Assembly (NCBI RefSeq): GCF_910592395.1
Contig: NC_088314.1
Coordinates: 19,364,070 to 19,428,069, forward strand
Source: Lineus longissimus
Taxonomy: Eukaryota; Nemertea; Pilidiophora; Heteronemertea; Lineidae
DNA: 64,000 nucleotides
Reading direction: 5' to 3'
Of this stretch, positions 45,222-57,900 are shown piece by piece. Position 1 is the first letter of the stretch. The number at the start of each line of letters is the position of its first letter. The notes beneath the pieces are model-generated. The model worked only from the letters and a program-made list of their open reading frames with translations, ran no database searches and had not been told where the DNA came from. The translations under genes and the position numbers were made by a program.

Positions 45222-46613
45222 ATTGTTTTAAATGGGTCAGCCTCAATAGCTTCAAACATGTTTGAACATGTTTAAAGGGGTACACAATTTATAATGAGTG
45301 GTGGTCCAGGAAAATAGAAATGCAATTTTACACAATGCTGTAGTATAACTACTTTATGGTCAAATTGATGATTTATTAATATGAATAATCAAATGATTTA
45401 TTTATTAGTTTTCTTGCCAAATTAGTCAAATAATTCCATTACATGATAGAAGCTATGTATTCGCAGGTGCTATATTAGGAGTATGACACCACAGGGTGTA
45501 ACAAAAAGTAGTCTAGATGCTGTTAAATTTGTCCTGTCCATTTTATTGTTCAAGTTTTTATTGAGTCTCTCTACATAACAGGTGGGGGCGCCACAATCAC
45601 CCCTGAGGCAGGTGATCTAAACACACAATGCATCCATCCCTCTATCAGAGTGGTCTAAAATTGACCAAAAAAAGGAGTCAGATTTTTTTCAGGGCAGTTG
45701 CAAATGGCTGGTTACATACTTTTGAGCCCAAAGATTTGCCAGCTGTTCTACTACATGCTGTGAAAAGAATTAAACTTTTTTGGTACACCCTGTATTATGA
45801 AACTATAAAATCCACTTTGCATGACTTAGTATTGAACTGTAGGCAGTCGACCCGGTTAATAGTTAGATAGATTTTTTGTGTCTCTGGACGTACATGTAGG
45901 TCTTATGAAGTCATGGAAGTGGAGTACATGTACCAGTAGTTAATGTTTTTTTAATTACACGTGTAGAAAAAGGATACATTTGGAAAGAAAGATGACCAAG
46001 TGTATCATTTTTTTTGAGACACGCTGTAATATTTTGTGTTTCCTAAGCTGAAAAAAGTGCAAAAGTAGAATTCGTGCAGAGTAGTCTTTTATTTTACAAA
46101 AAAGTATTTTACAGATGTATTATGATATGTATCTGGCATTTTGTAATTTTCTACACCACCGGATTTGGCCTGGTATGTGTCGTAAGGGGTTGCTCATTTA
46201 GTGCATACACACTGAAGGAAAAGGGGGGTTAAATTTTATGTCCTTTTTGCGTTCAGCTTTTTATTTGCCATAACAGTCACCAAGTATGAAAGAGAGGAGG
46301 CGTTTGGGCTAGAGTTTATAACAGTTTATTGTTTTCCAACTAGAAGCAAAAAAATGGACACTGTCCATCTCCCCGTGGACCACTTCTTACCCTGGAGAGA
46401 CAAACAAGACTCAGATGGCAACAACACACTTTTAGTAGTAGTTGATGCCATAAAATAAAGAAGATGAACAGAGTGTACCCATTGCTGGGTAGGGCTGCTG
46501 TAACTTCAGCTATTTTTATCATAGGCCTAAATAGTGCCATCTTTGTTTCCGAAGAATTGTGCAAAAATTGTAAAATGATATATGGTGTCCTGTATGTGTA
46601 AAGGAGCATTCAT
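45222..46613 (+). other. Probable EEA1 3' untranslated region, otherwise empty
   Basis: No gene is seen. A motif ttaaaggggtacac followed by ccaggaaaatagaaatg (about 45274-45325) recurs at about 47173-47222 and in weaker form at 13775, so it is a low-copy dispersed repeat. Confidence 0.45.
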
Positions 46614-46628
46614 AATAAAGTATTTATT
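46614..46628. terminator. Facing polyadenylation signals for EEA1 and the TRIM gene
   Basis: AATAAA on the plus strand (46614-46619) and TTTATT, giving AATAAA on the minus strand (46623-46628), lie 3 bp apart between two convergent genes. Either or both may be used. The assignment to these genes is inferred from position only. Confidence 0.4.
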
Positions 46629-46670
46629 TCATATGAATATGATTGTTTTATCATTTCTTAGCAAATTTAT

Positions 46671-47097
46671 AGTCGTAATTCCACCTATCAAATCCCCGTG
46701 TCTTTTGCGCTTACACCTATGAATTGCCGTGTCTAAATAGACCCGTGTGTCAAATCCCCGTGTCTATTAGCCCCATCGAGCTCGATGGGGCTAATCGGGG
46801 GCTAATTCAGACCCGTGTTCAACACGGGTTTTTTGATAGGTGGAATCTGAATAGACACAGCAATTGCAAGTTCTAAGATCGGCGAAAGATGGCGCGGTGT
46901 AGTTGCCTCGGTATTGCGCCCCCTCCAACGGGAAAGAACACAGGAGAGCTCCCTACCTACAGCGCACCTGTCGCCGGGGCTATTAACCATTATCTAACAC
47001 AACTGATAGGTGTAAGTGCGCCGCGGGTTTTTTGACACACTGCGAAGACACGGGTCTTGAAAAAACACGGGGTTTTATGATAGGTGGAACTACGACT
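46671..47097. mobile_element. Fold-back MITE, full-length (family copy 2)
   Basis: The ends agtcgtaattccacctatca and tgataggtggaactacgact are inverted repeats flanked by TAT on both sides, a likely 3-bp target duplication. Inside are nested inverted repeats, including a perfect 30-bp palindrome at 46766-46795 centred on gagctc, and a second internal tttttgataggtggaat. It has no open frame of note. It lies between EEA1 and the TRIM gene. Confidence 0.85.
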
Positions 47098-47330
47098 TAT
47101 GTAATGTGCCACACATCGACTGGCTACTTATGCCTGATGTTGCTTTAATTCGTTATTGAGGACAAACACATTAAAGGGGTACACTGTTTGGTATAACTGG
47201 TGGTCAAGGAAAATAGAAATGCTCAATGCTCTAGTGAAGTTATCATGCACACGAATCTGTTGAATCTTTGGAGTCTATTCCGCTAACCACCAAGTCGATA
47301 TGCGTGATGCACAGATTTTTTCCTGGGTGC

Positions 47331-49589
47331 CTAGAAGAAATCTTCAGCATTTGCTGAGCATAAGTCATTGTGTTCTGGCTTACTGGAAGCTTTAAGCGTG
47401 ATAATCTTGGCCTCGTTACCATATTCCACAAGCAGATTATTTGCTGGTGAGCCTCCCATTGAACACTTTGGGACCCACTTACTGCGCATCTTTAAACCTG
47501 GGATTGCCAGTAACGTCATCCTTCGGGGAATTGCCATTGCATCAAATCCATCTGGATACATTTCAAGTTCATCTTCTCTGTACATATACAATTGATACAC
47601 CTGGATCTCTTTAACTGTCTGTTTCCATGATGGTTGAAATAGTTGTTGCTCGATCCTACCAACAATATAGACCTCCCCCAAGCGCCCTGAACAGATATCT
47701 GTGCACTGGAACCCTTCCGAGACCCCGGCATCCAACTCAGAAAATGTAGTAGACCTGATCACATTGGCACCTTTCTCACTGTCGTAGTTGTAGACAGTCA
47801 AAGTGGTTCCCAAGAACGAACATGTGATAATGATAGATTTCATTCTGCAGAATGCAATGCATTGTCTTTGTTCAACTTTAATATCTTGGGTGATGCCGCC
47901 CTCTTTGTTCACAATGGCAACATGATGGACTCCGTCTTTTGTACGAAAGGTCACAATGAATTTCTCCGCAGTGATCACTTCCACTTGCCAGAAGGACAAC
48001 AATCCATCTTGATTGTACTTCTTGATGCGAATGTCATGAACCTCCTCAGTGACAACGTTGAGCAGACGAAGGTGCGGATTTTCACCTCGTAAAATGACCA
48101 GCTCATCTTTCCCAACTGTTGCTAGGTCTATCATGGATACGTTATCTGTCTTTAGTACTTTCAACTCTGTTGCATTCCACAACCAAAGACTCCACGCACT
48201 TCCTATGGGCAGAGAACCACAAACGGCCCAGCGATTTCCCCACATGATTGAAATGCCTTGAACACGCTTCACACTGCTTGGGATCTTCACATCTTCATAG
48301 TAACATCCAGAAGCATCTTTGCCTGTTGTGACGTAGTATTCCAATCCAATCTCGGCCCTACTCTGGACTGATTCCCCAGAAGAATCATCATCGACTCGGT
48401 CTACATCGACACAGTTGGAAAAATGTTTGAGCAGTTCTGCAACTTCATGAAAATCTGGCTTCCGCAGAGCTATTCTCTCCTGAACATGTGTCAGTCGATC
48501 AGCCTGTGCGCTTGATGACAACTTCTGCAGTTCCTGTCTTGTGTCAGTCAAATCATTTCTTAGTTCTGGCATAAGTGCCTGCTGGGCCATTAAAAGCTGA
48601 CCATGCTTTATCTGTTTATTCAACGGATACATCAGAGACATTATTTCACCTTTGGAAACGTTCACGTCATCTTCAGCCTTTCCACGCGTGTCTTCGAGTT
48701 TTTGCGCAAATTTGTCCCCGAGATCCAGAAACCTTGTAGTTTGTTCAGACGTGGTTTTGTTCTCCTCTTCTAGTCGTGCCACCTCCTGTCGAAGCATCTT
48801 TATTTTGGCCTCTCGCTTTTCCATCTTGGCCTTGTTCTTGTTGACGGCCTCTTCAACGCTATTCTGAATCTCATCCCTTGACAAGTTCAGTGTCCTTGTT
48901 TCTTCTGCCAAGAGGTTCACCAGCCTTCCTTCTACTCTTTCGAGTTCTCCCTTAGTTTCTTTCCTTGCAATTCGTAGTGCTGTTCTCAACTCATTCCGAC
49001 CTGTCGACACCTCATCGCGGTATAACACAACATCATGACGATGGTGGTCTTCTGGAAGGAAGTTGGAAGCACGGCACAGAATGCATAGCACCACATCACA
49101 CGTTCGGCAGTAGAAGCGTAGGGGCTTTCCATGTGGCTCACAAATACCAGTGACCACGTGGTGTTTCGTTTCATGGTGTTTTTGGTGTTGACGACCACAT
49201 GTTTTACAAAGTATTATCCCATCACATGCTGCACAGGCCTGCTCGGCAGCAGCAGCGGCGGCGGGGCCTCCCTGGCATAACTCACAAGGCTTTGAAATCA
49301 CTTGTTCTTTGAGGAGTCTTGATTTATTGAGACTTTCGATAATTCCAGCAACAGTGAAGTTAGTTGCCAAATCTTGGACTCCCATTTCAGGAGTTGCACA
49401 ATCACCACGACAGAAAGGACATTTAAATCCAGGCCTATACGCTACAAATGCTGTCGTAGCTATGTATCTTTGTAAGCAATCCTGGCAAAAGGTGTGGCCA
49501 CAACGTCCAGCGATCTTGGGTTGGTGGAGTTCTTCGTGGCAGATAGCGCATTCTAGCCCCTTGGCAAGGGACTTCTCCAATGACGCCAT
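47331..49589 (-). CDS. TRIM-type RING/B-box/coiled-coil E3 ubiquitin ligase
   Basis: The coding region is a single open frame of 752 aa. The RING finger (residues about 14-64) has CAICHEEL, GRCGHTFCQDC and CPFCRGDC. Two B-box-like zinc motifs follow: CELCQGG with CAACDGIILCKTC (about 98-135), then CEPHGKPLRFYCRTCDVVLC (about 143-185). A long charged coiled coil runs to about residue 350. The C-terminal 350 residues lack a clear named domain, but repeated beta-strand-like stretches suggest a propeller. The start at 49589 (MASLEKSLAKG) is chosen because a good acceptor (ttcctttctttacag) lies 8 nt before it. This points to a 5' untranslated intron, although the frame is open 22 codons further. 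RING E3 activity is inferred from the domains. The family is expanded in many marine invertebrates. Confidence 0.9.
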   Translation of the reverse strand: MASLEKSLAKGLECAICHEELHQPKIAGRCGHTFCQDCLQRYIATTAFVAYRPGFKCPFCRGDCATPEMGVQDLATNFTVAGIIESLNKSRLLKEQVISKPCELCQGGPAAAAAAEQACAACDGIILCKTCGRQHQKHHETKHHVVTGICEPHGKPLRFYCRTCDVVLCILCRASNFLPEDHHRHDVVLYRDEVSTGRNELRTALRIARKETKGELERVEGRLVNLLAEETRTLNLSRDEIQNSVEEAVNKNKAKMEKREAKIKMLRQEVARLEEENKTTSEQTTRFLDLGDKFAQKLEDTRGKAEDDVNVSKGEIMSLMYPLNKQIKHGQLLMAQQALMPELRNDLTDTRQELQKLSSSAQADRLTHVQERIALRKPDFHEVAELLKHFSNCVDVDRVDDDSSGESVQSRAEIGLEYYVTTGKDASGCYYEDVKIPSSVKRVQGISIMWGNRWAVCGSLPIGSAWSLWLWNATELKVLKTDNVSMIDLATVGKDELVILRGENPHLRLLNVVTEEVHDIRIKKYNQDGLLSFWQVEVITAEKFIVTFRTKDGVHHVAIVNKEGGITQDIKVEQRQCIAFCRMKSIIITCSFLGTTLTVYNYDSEKGANVIRSTTFSELDAGVSEGFQCTDICSGRLGEVYIVGRIEQQLFQPSWKQTVKEIQVYQLYMYREDELEMYPDGFDAMAIPRRMTLLAIPGLKMRSKWVPKCSMGGSPANNLLVEYGNEAKIITLKASSKPEHNDLCSANAEDFF

Positions 49590-49932
49590 CGATATGCCTG
49601 TAAAGAAAGGAACAGCCAATGTGGAATGTGAAGCGTCTACCGCTGATGAGGACATGGCCGGCCGCCTTCAATATATGGGTGTGGCAGGCTCAAACGTCTA
49701 CTTAGGGTGTGACAGGACCTACTGAGAGGTTTCGCTATCCCGTTCCGAGAACCAATTCACCGAGAAAATCATTGGTAAAACGAAACACGCACCATAACTC
49801 ACTTAAATTTCTTAAATGTGTCTAGTTAAGACACACGGGCACCTGTTGCTTTCAATATCCTCCGCCTAGTGATAATATTTCTTTGTATACGACAAAGGAG
49901 TAAAAAATGACTGGTCTCGGGATGTGTAAAGA

Positions 49933-50328
49933 GGCCATGTAGAATGAGCGGAATGAGCGGAATGAGCGGAATGAGCGGAATGAGCGGAATGAGCGGAATG
50001 AGCGGATTCTGGGCTTCAATCACCTGGAAAAGCCAGTATTTGTCGAGATGATCGTCGCCATGCCTGAACTCTGAAGACGAAAGGAGGTACGGTAATACAG
50101 CGCTGCGCACGGCTACCGACTGAACTAAACTGTCCCTACAGACCCGTTTTCATGCCCTCATTGCGAGTCATGGCTTAACGACTGTAAAAAGCGATTTTCA
50201 AATAATCTTTGTGGTGTATCGAACAAATTAAACCTTAATGAATTCATTAAGTTCCATTTTGTATAAAATTATATCATATTTTGTACAGAATCCGCTCATT
50301 CTGCTCATTCCGCTAATTCTAGATGGCC
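49933..50328. mobile_element. MULE-like MITE with 9-bp target duplication
   Basis: GTGTAAAGA occurs immediately on both sides (49924-49932 and 50329-50337). The left end ggccatgtagaatgagcgg and the right end, read inward on the minus strand, ggccatctagaattagcgg are inverted repeats. A 9-bp duplication is the signature of Mutator-like elements. In the left end the 9-bp word gaatgagcg has expanded to seven copies, against two or three in the right end. The interior has no transposase frame. Confidence 0.85.
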
Positions 50329-50337
50329 GTGTAAAGA

Positions 50338-51926
50338 TGGCGGCAGATCAATTCTCAAAACGAAAGTAGGAATTCCCGTGACACAGAAAGGCTAACATAG
50401 TCTGCTCGCAACTATCTAAATATAAACATGACGCCATGCATATAAAAAGCAATGTGTAAAGAAATGATTCACCGAATCTATACAATGATTTCAGAATATA
50501 TTCTGAAAGGACAAATCGGACTTTTCCAATCTATCAATGCTCGATATGGTAAAGGTCACGAGGACTGCGCTAAATCAAGTAAATTTCCCAATTCTAAATT
50601 ACCTATAAACCTTCTAATAATTACATGTAGAATCAAGATAATCTTCCGAGTTACAATATAATTTTTAAGTAATCGTGCACGTAGATGTAGTCCCGAGACA
50701 TGTAATAAAGCCAGCAATATTTTACAGCTGAAATACTGGGAGTGACATGGCGTCTTGTTTTCGGCGCTCAAAATTTTAGAAACTGTTCAATAGTTAGTAC
50801 CAGGTGTACAAGTCTTAGGTCCATGTGCATTCAGACCCTCCCCCCCCCCCCCACCCCGCGCGCGCTCGGTACTCGTAATCCTGGACACACTAGGCTCCGG
50901 CCAGCTATCCAACTAGATATCGGCCATGTATATATCCAGCCAAATGTCGAACACGGAACACTTGGGAGAAAGGTTGTTGCTGTATGCTTAGGTTGCACGT
51001 TCTCTCCGTAAAATTCGCTGAAGACCATCGATCGACCTCTCATTCAAGTTGACTTACCAAGCGATTGCAGCCCAATAATCTCTGATGGACCACGGCCTTA
51101 TAGACAGACGAACTCCAACTTGCACCGAGAAACTTGATGAAAATGTGTTGCCGTGTCGGCCCATACATCTACACAGTATATTGATTAGAATTGCTAGGCC
51201 TATATCACGTGATTGTCATGTGAATGGTTTTGATAATGGCACACTACGGCTTTGGGGTATCGGAGACGCGGAGGACAGTCAGGTTTTTCCCCGGTTCAGT
51301 GTTTCCCACATTTCAGTGTTAGGCCTATGCCGCATATCCGTAGGCTGTCCCGTCTGAACTGTGGCGATGTTTCCATTGTCTCCATGGGATGATCTCCAGT
51401 GGTAAACCACCAACATGGTTCATTTTGTGACGCGAACACAGAAACGGGGAAAGGTCGGACGACATACACAGCTCACTGATCTGACGGGAGCGTCCTAAAA
51501 TGTGAAATCGGGAATGATTGCCAACTGGCACGACGAGGTTGGGAAAAGGGAAACGGCTGTACAAGGATACCTATCAAGACACAAACTCGCACAGTGCCGA
51601 AATTTACAATGCATCTCCTTGATTTAGTTGAAAGAACAGGTTCATAGCCCACCTGTTGTTACGTGTCAACGAACCTCGATAAATTAAAAAAGTGCTGGTG
51701 TTTTCTGTAGGTATTATTGGAGCCAATAGATTGCTATTTGTCTGGCTGATTTTGAAATCTTCACGCGCCTGTGATCAAACTGTGAAATGGCTAGATCAGT
51801 GTTGGCAGAGAGAATAGCTTTCTGTCCCGATCTGTGCGTGGAGAATGGCGGCCAGTCTCCAGACACCGACACGACACCATCGGCCCTGACCAATTGACGC
51901 ATCACCGATCGGTCACTCATCCGAGG
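50338..51926. other. No gene recognised
   Basis: This spacer separates the divergent 5' side of the TRIM gene from the 3' end of the glutamate receptor. It contains a run of C near 50840 followed by cgcgcgcgc. Only short open frames are present. Confidence 0.5.
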
Positions 51927-54900
51927 TCACAGTCTAGTGCTCAGAACAGAATAAACCTCTGCACATCCTGAGACAACCTCTTTGGTTTCCTCAATCTCTT
52001 GTCCTCTGTCTTGTTTCTGAAAGAAGGGGCAGCGCAGCAAAATAAACCTACAAATCCTCACAAAATGAAACGGGGAGGGGCCATTGTGCTCACCGGTGGA
52101 CATTTGATGATAGGAAAATTCATTTACAGAACATGTTTTGACCTTAAGTCGACTTGTCCAGTCAGAAGCGCTAATTTCTACGTCACCAGTACAGTCAACA
52201 TAAACGAGCCAATCAAAGGCACTATTCTGTGCGATTTCCACCTGACTATGCTTTAGGAAATTAACAAAATATTACCTTGGTCCGCCCGGGCGCATTGTAC
52301 AACACCTTCGCCATCAGCACCACGAAGGCTAGAACAGTGGCGCCACCCGTGATGGCGAAGAGGCCCATGAAGTTCCAGATACCAAACTGCATACGGCGGT
52401 TCAAGGTCTCGATGTCTAGGACGCAGTTGTCATCCTTCAACCATCTGGAAGAAATCGAATGTAAAAACAATGAACTGCAACTGAAGGGTTCACTTGCGGA
52501 AATTCTCGTCAAACGATTCGCAATATTTTGAATCTGATACTTCAGCGAGAACAGAACTTGCACCGGATTTGATTCGGGAGCAAAACAATGAAACATAACA
52601 CGCCCACCTTTTGGTAATCTCATGAAGTTTCCCTGAGTGTCGCAAATCAAGGATAGTATTCACTATTTCCTCTCTCAGTCTTACATCATTGTCATCGATG
52701 CTTCGTGCCATTGTCTTTGACAGCGGAAAGGACACATCGAAAGATCCGATGACCGCATCGGAGACGGCCAGATCACAACTGGGGTCAGTCACTGGAAAAT
52801 GAGACAAAGAGCGCGTTTCTATCATAAGTCGTATTTGGAGAAATGCAAGTGTGCAATTGTCCGACACTTAGGCGGGCCAAGCTGTCAACTTCCCTGTTTT
52901 CACGGAAGCACACTAAAAGGAAAATTTACCCCTCCCAAACCCCTGATGGATCCTTATGCCTACCTGCTTCCATCAGCAGTCCAATTCTCTCCTCAATTAA
53001 AGCAATGTTCTCAGTCCTCACCCTCTCGATGGCTTCGGTCATGTTCCGAAAAACTACAGCCCTGCTGAATTTCCGCTCTTTTTCTGCCTCCGCCATGTCC
53101 CTAAAGAACTTCCAAGCCGCAGTGTCAGCCAAAAACCCGATTTTTATATCACTTTCCTGCGCCAAGTCTGCGAAGGACAAACCACTACGGTCGAAGGCTG
53201 GCTCGGTCAAGAAGTTCGCCAAGTTACTGGTGTAGCAGGCGATGACCACCAGAGAGAAGAACCAATAAAAGACGGAGAAGAGTCTCATGGGGAGGATCGA
53301 GCAGACGATTTCGCCACCAACTTGGGTGATCGTTTGGTAGGAATACCAGAGGCTCTCGTTTAGGTTGTACCGCGCGGATGGTTCCAGGTCATTCACTGAA
53401 ACACAAGGGAAAACTAAGGCGAATGATGTTCATGCCCTTGGATCAGCAGAAGAAAATAGTTCGCCTATTTGTGGACAACCGACAAATAGCAACATTGGAA
53501 TAAAGCAGAGACATTCTCATCTCGGCGCATACGCCACTGAATCATGGCTAAACAGGCAAAGGTCAAAACGTCTCTGAAGATTTTATTAAGGCAGAGATAC
53601 CTTCGACAGATGTAAACCGCTCACGGATGTTTCAACCCCATCAGTCGTCTATGTGATTTCCTTCGGAGGTATATCTCATTGCGAAGCGGCGCAGGGATCG
53701 AAGGGTGGGAATCCTAATGTTCTGGTGGTGCTCTCAGTTCTACACGAATGTCTTGAGTACAATATTATCAAGGGTCGAGTCAAAGTATAGGCCTATCGTT
53801 GACAGAACATGTCGCTCTGTCACCAATCATCAAGGTTTTGGACACTTCTCGCCCGAACAAAACTTGCGTACCGATTCTGTGACAACAAAACGAAGTGATG
53901 TCGGCCGAACCAATTTAAAAACTGACGTACTCGGAATAGTTCCCAACGGAACCTCTCTCCAGTAAGTGGAACTCACCCATTAGATTCCATCTATCAAGAC
54001 CGTAAACGAACCCAGCGGCCAGAACGACTGCCACCACAACACCAACCCAGACTTCGGTGTCGTACGGCATCAGAAACTGAAAGCCCACTAGCTGACCCTC
54101 GCCATGCCGTCCTATCACAAATGACAAGGGCGTCATGATCACTCCGGGGAGGAAGGTGAATGATTTGAGCCTGTCGCTTGTTTTTAGGATACTTCCAACG
54201 GCCATCAGCGTCTTTGGTTCTCTCCAACCATTGCCTGCCTGTTATGAGAAAGAACAAGGGTAGTGATATGACCCCAGAACAAGACTACTTCGCCGGGAGA
54301 TCGGTGAAGAAAATATCAGATATCATTACTCTACGCTTTTGATCTATGATTAAACACGTCAATCTTTCCATACTGTTCATTGTGGTTGGTCAGATTTTCC
54401 AGTAGCCTAACCTCTGGTACAGACTATTCAAAAGTAAACGTTACGATATTTCTGTATGAACACTACCGAAGAGATTACAAATCATCTGATACAACACTGC
54501 TCTTGGATCCCTACCGTGTCTGCGTCAAGTTGACCAAAGAGACCGCTCCACGAACCATTCGCGTCTTGGCTGCCGTACAGCCCGTCTTCCCTCACAACGT
54601 ACTTAATCTTGAAGTCTTCGAAGCCCTCCATTCGCCTCACGGATCGGACCACCACGTTCATGATATCAACGGCAATACCCTCATATCTTTTGTTCTTGGT
54701 AAAAACGCCATCGGCTCCTTGTTTTAAAGTGAAGAACGGCTTCGACTGAAAGAAACAAGTACGGATGTCAAGTAAGCTTAGAGCTTATAGCACTGACCTA
54801 TATACACAGCCTACCTGCGGCAGCCATCTTGAAAGAGTTTGAAAATATCCGTTCGATTGTGACAACAAAATCAACCTATGAACTTTGAGCTCCCTCATTA

Positions 54901-57900
54901 TTTGGGAGAGACTGATTGACGCGTTTTTTTCTGCTTCTCCCCATTGAAAGGTTCATGTGTGATCTCTCTTCGCTGCCTATTGCATGGAAACACTGAAATA
55001 TAGGGAGCAAGCAAAAACGTTACACTGGCAAAGCATTCAGACGGCCAGACAGGAAAATCCAAGATGGCCGCCTGGCAGCCATTATGGTTGTTGACATAAG
55101 GATCATTGTATTGAACTACGACAGAGTCGTTGTCACATGGTGCGCAACACCATGCAAGAGGGTGTTACGTAGTGTCCAGGTTCTCGACGCGATCTTTAAC
55201 GATATGATGAGGCAATAGACACCTTTCGCTACGCCGTTCCGAGAACCGCTACACCGAGAACGTTTCTTGTTCCCGATCCCGTTCCCGGAAACACTGAAAC
55301 GCGTTCCGCATGGCCGTCACCGAGAAACAGTTTGGTTTCTATGGAGATCGTCAAAATAGTGGCAAACTTGAGACGCCTTGCAAATTTCGCAATTGAAGAT
55401 GATGAATTTATGGCATTTTATATCGAAAATGAAGTCTTAAGAGGCAAGGAAAGTACGTTTGACCCGAACTGGCCGCGTTTCGATCTAGATAGACTCTCCG
55501 ATGCACAAAGCTACGACAAATTCAGGTTCGAAAAGGATGAGATTCGTCACCTCGTCCAGGTTCTTCGAATCCCTCCTGTAGTTGTTTGCCAGAACCGATG
55601 CGTAATTACTTTACATACTACTTCAGGTGCCTTACCGCAATAGAATCCCACAAATTTGTCATTTTTCTTCTTGAACCACTGTGAACAGACGCCGAGAAAA
55701 ACAGGCCTCATTCACGGAATCCAGAACGGAACGGGCAAAGCTACTCAACAATCGATGACGTCATACGCAAAACGCGATCGTTCTCGATCGATTTCTCGGC
55801 GGAACTTGCGGATTTTGCGAAACAGACAACACTTACCACAATAGCATGCACGATATATGGAAGCGGTGGCATGCTGACGAGACTGTTGTGAAATATACCA
55901 TCAATCCAAGCACCTCTCTGAAATAGGAAAGGATATAAAACAATCTCCCAATCAGAAGACGAGCTCCATTTGCCCCTGAAACTAGAAACGAAAAGATGTA
56001 CGCAAGTTAAAGGTGCTAGTCTATCACTGAGCATCCGTTACCGAGGGCAAGGCTTGAAAATTGCATATGAAATTATCCTAATCTCTACTTATTGCGCAAA
56101 CTTTGACCAAAAATCGCCACACTAGGCCTACGCATGGAGCTATAGCTCCTGGTCTTGCTTTGATCAAGCAGCTAGGTACGTACTCATCCTGAGATGCAGG
56201 TTTTTGATAATCCTACCTCGTGTACAAGTACAGTATCTAGTACAGTGGAACCCCGGTCGGCGACCACCCCGCTATGACGACCAAGAATCGCCGGTCCCGA
56301 ATGGTTTCCTCTCTAATTACCATAAAAAGGCCCCGTTAACACGACCACCCCGGTACCCAGACCACGACCACTGGATTGAGCGGTCCCAATGAACAAATTT
56401 ACCCCTCTAACCCGACCAAAGGGCCTAATTGCCGTGAACAGACGAATGTTGCCATGATTTCTGTTAAGAAATTGATTGCGGCAAACTTAACATGCTACAG
56501 ATGAAAAAACATTTCAAGTCCAAATATTTTTTTCACTTGTTTTTTTTCTGCTCAAAATGAAGAAACAGCATCAGCCCCCCCCCAAAAAAAATGTTGGCTT
56601 TTAACATTTTTCAGAATTTTGAACTTATGCGAAAATTCAACTCTGTAGGATGAAAAAATGTCCGAGTCCAAATACTTTTTTCACTTTTTTTTCGGTTCAA
56701 AATGAAGAAACATCATCAGCCCCCCCAAATTTTTGGCTTTTAAAATTTTTCATTATTTTGAACTTATGAAAAAGTTCAAAAATTTTGGCGGGAAAACTTA
56801 ATCATGTATCGATTTTGTCCCCGGATTTTCAACTTCACTGACGCGACCACCCCGGTAACACGACCATTCAACCTCGGTCCCATGAGTGGTCGTGTTACCG
56901 GGGTTCCACTGTATATTGAAACTTAGAGTAACCAGACTGGTGCCAGGATGCTAGGTACTAGGATGTCCTCCCTTCCGCCGCGGCTTGAGCGTTGAACTGC
57001 AAATCTAGGCCTATGACCCTAGACAGTGCGCTGTTGTACAATGTGTATTATCCTCTCTATTCCGCCCATTTAAGCCTTCAGACATTAGGACAAAGATGAA
57101 TTTCGCGAATGTGTATTTAGATCCATGCCTATACGTACATAATTTACGGGACGGCCCAGTGACCAGGCCTCAAACGCGATGAAGCACCCCAACCGCTCTC
57201 CATGGTGTCCATATCCTGGGCCACCGTTTATACATATACGGGAACGTAGATTTGAAATCTGAAATGGAAAAGAAGTGCATGTACAAGTGTAATTGGGAAG
57301 GATTTCGATCGGTGCGAAACGTTTACTGCTGTAAAAACGTCATCTAAAGCCAGTGGGTTCAATCACACCCTGGGGAACCAGCACCATATTTCTCGAGGGT
57401 AGCACCACATTTCCCGAGGGCATGCCTCGGTTCGACGTTAAGATTCCTTGAAATGTCATCCCTGTCACCAAGGTACAGAAAGTTCTAAAATCTTGAACAA
57501 AATCTCAAGTAGATGACTCGAAAGTATGCCTATGGTGTTTGGATTTCTTGCTAACTCTTCTTCTGATACAATTTTACAATATTTAACCCATTTCCGACCC
57601 ATGTTTCAGTGCCCATACATGTCATACATTAAAGTGGGACTATGCAGGAGTAGAGGGGTTAAATTGGCCAACTTTGGGTGACAAATACGCAGAGTATGGG
57701 TATTATACGGTGTTTGATTCACCACTAAATATATTCCACGTACAAGCGTGAATAGTTTTGACGTACTTTGAGATGGGAGCGACCCCTATTGGCAGCTTTG
57801 TGTAACTTCATCTTGTCTACCTAGCTGCTGCCTAAAGAATCCCTTTAGGTGTCCACAATTGTCTTACTAAGAGAAAATTGCGATCCGGATTTGGAGAGCA

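Noticed and set aside
48652-49725. Plus-strand frames opposite the TRIM gene
   Set aside because: They are shadows of the conserved RING/B-box/coiled-coil coding strand.
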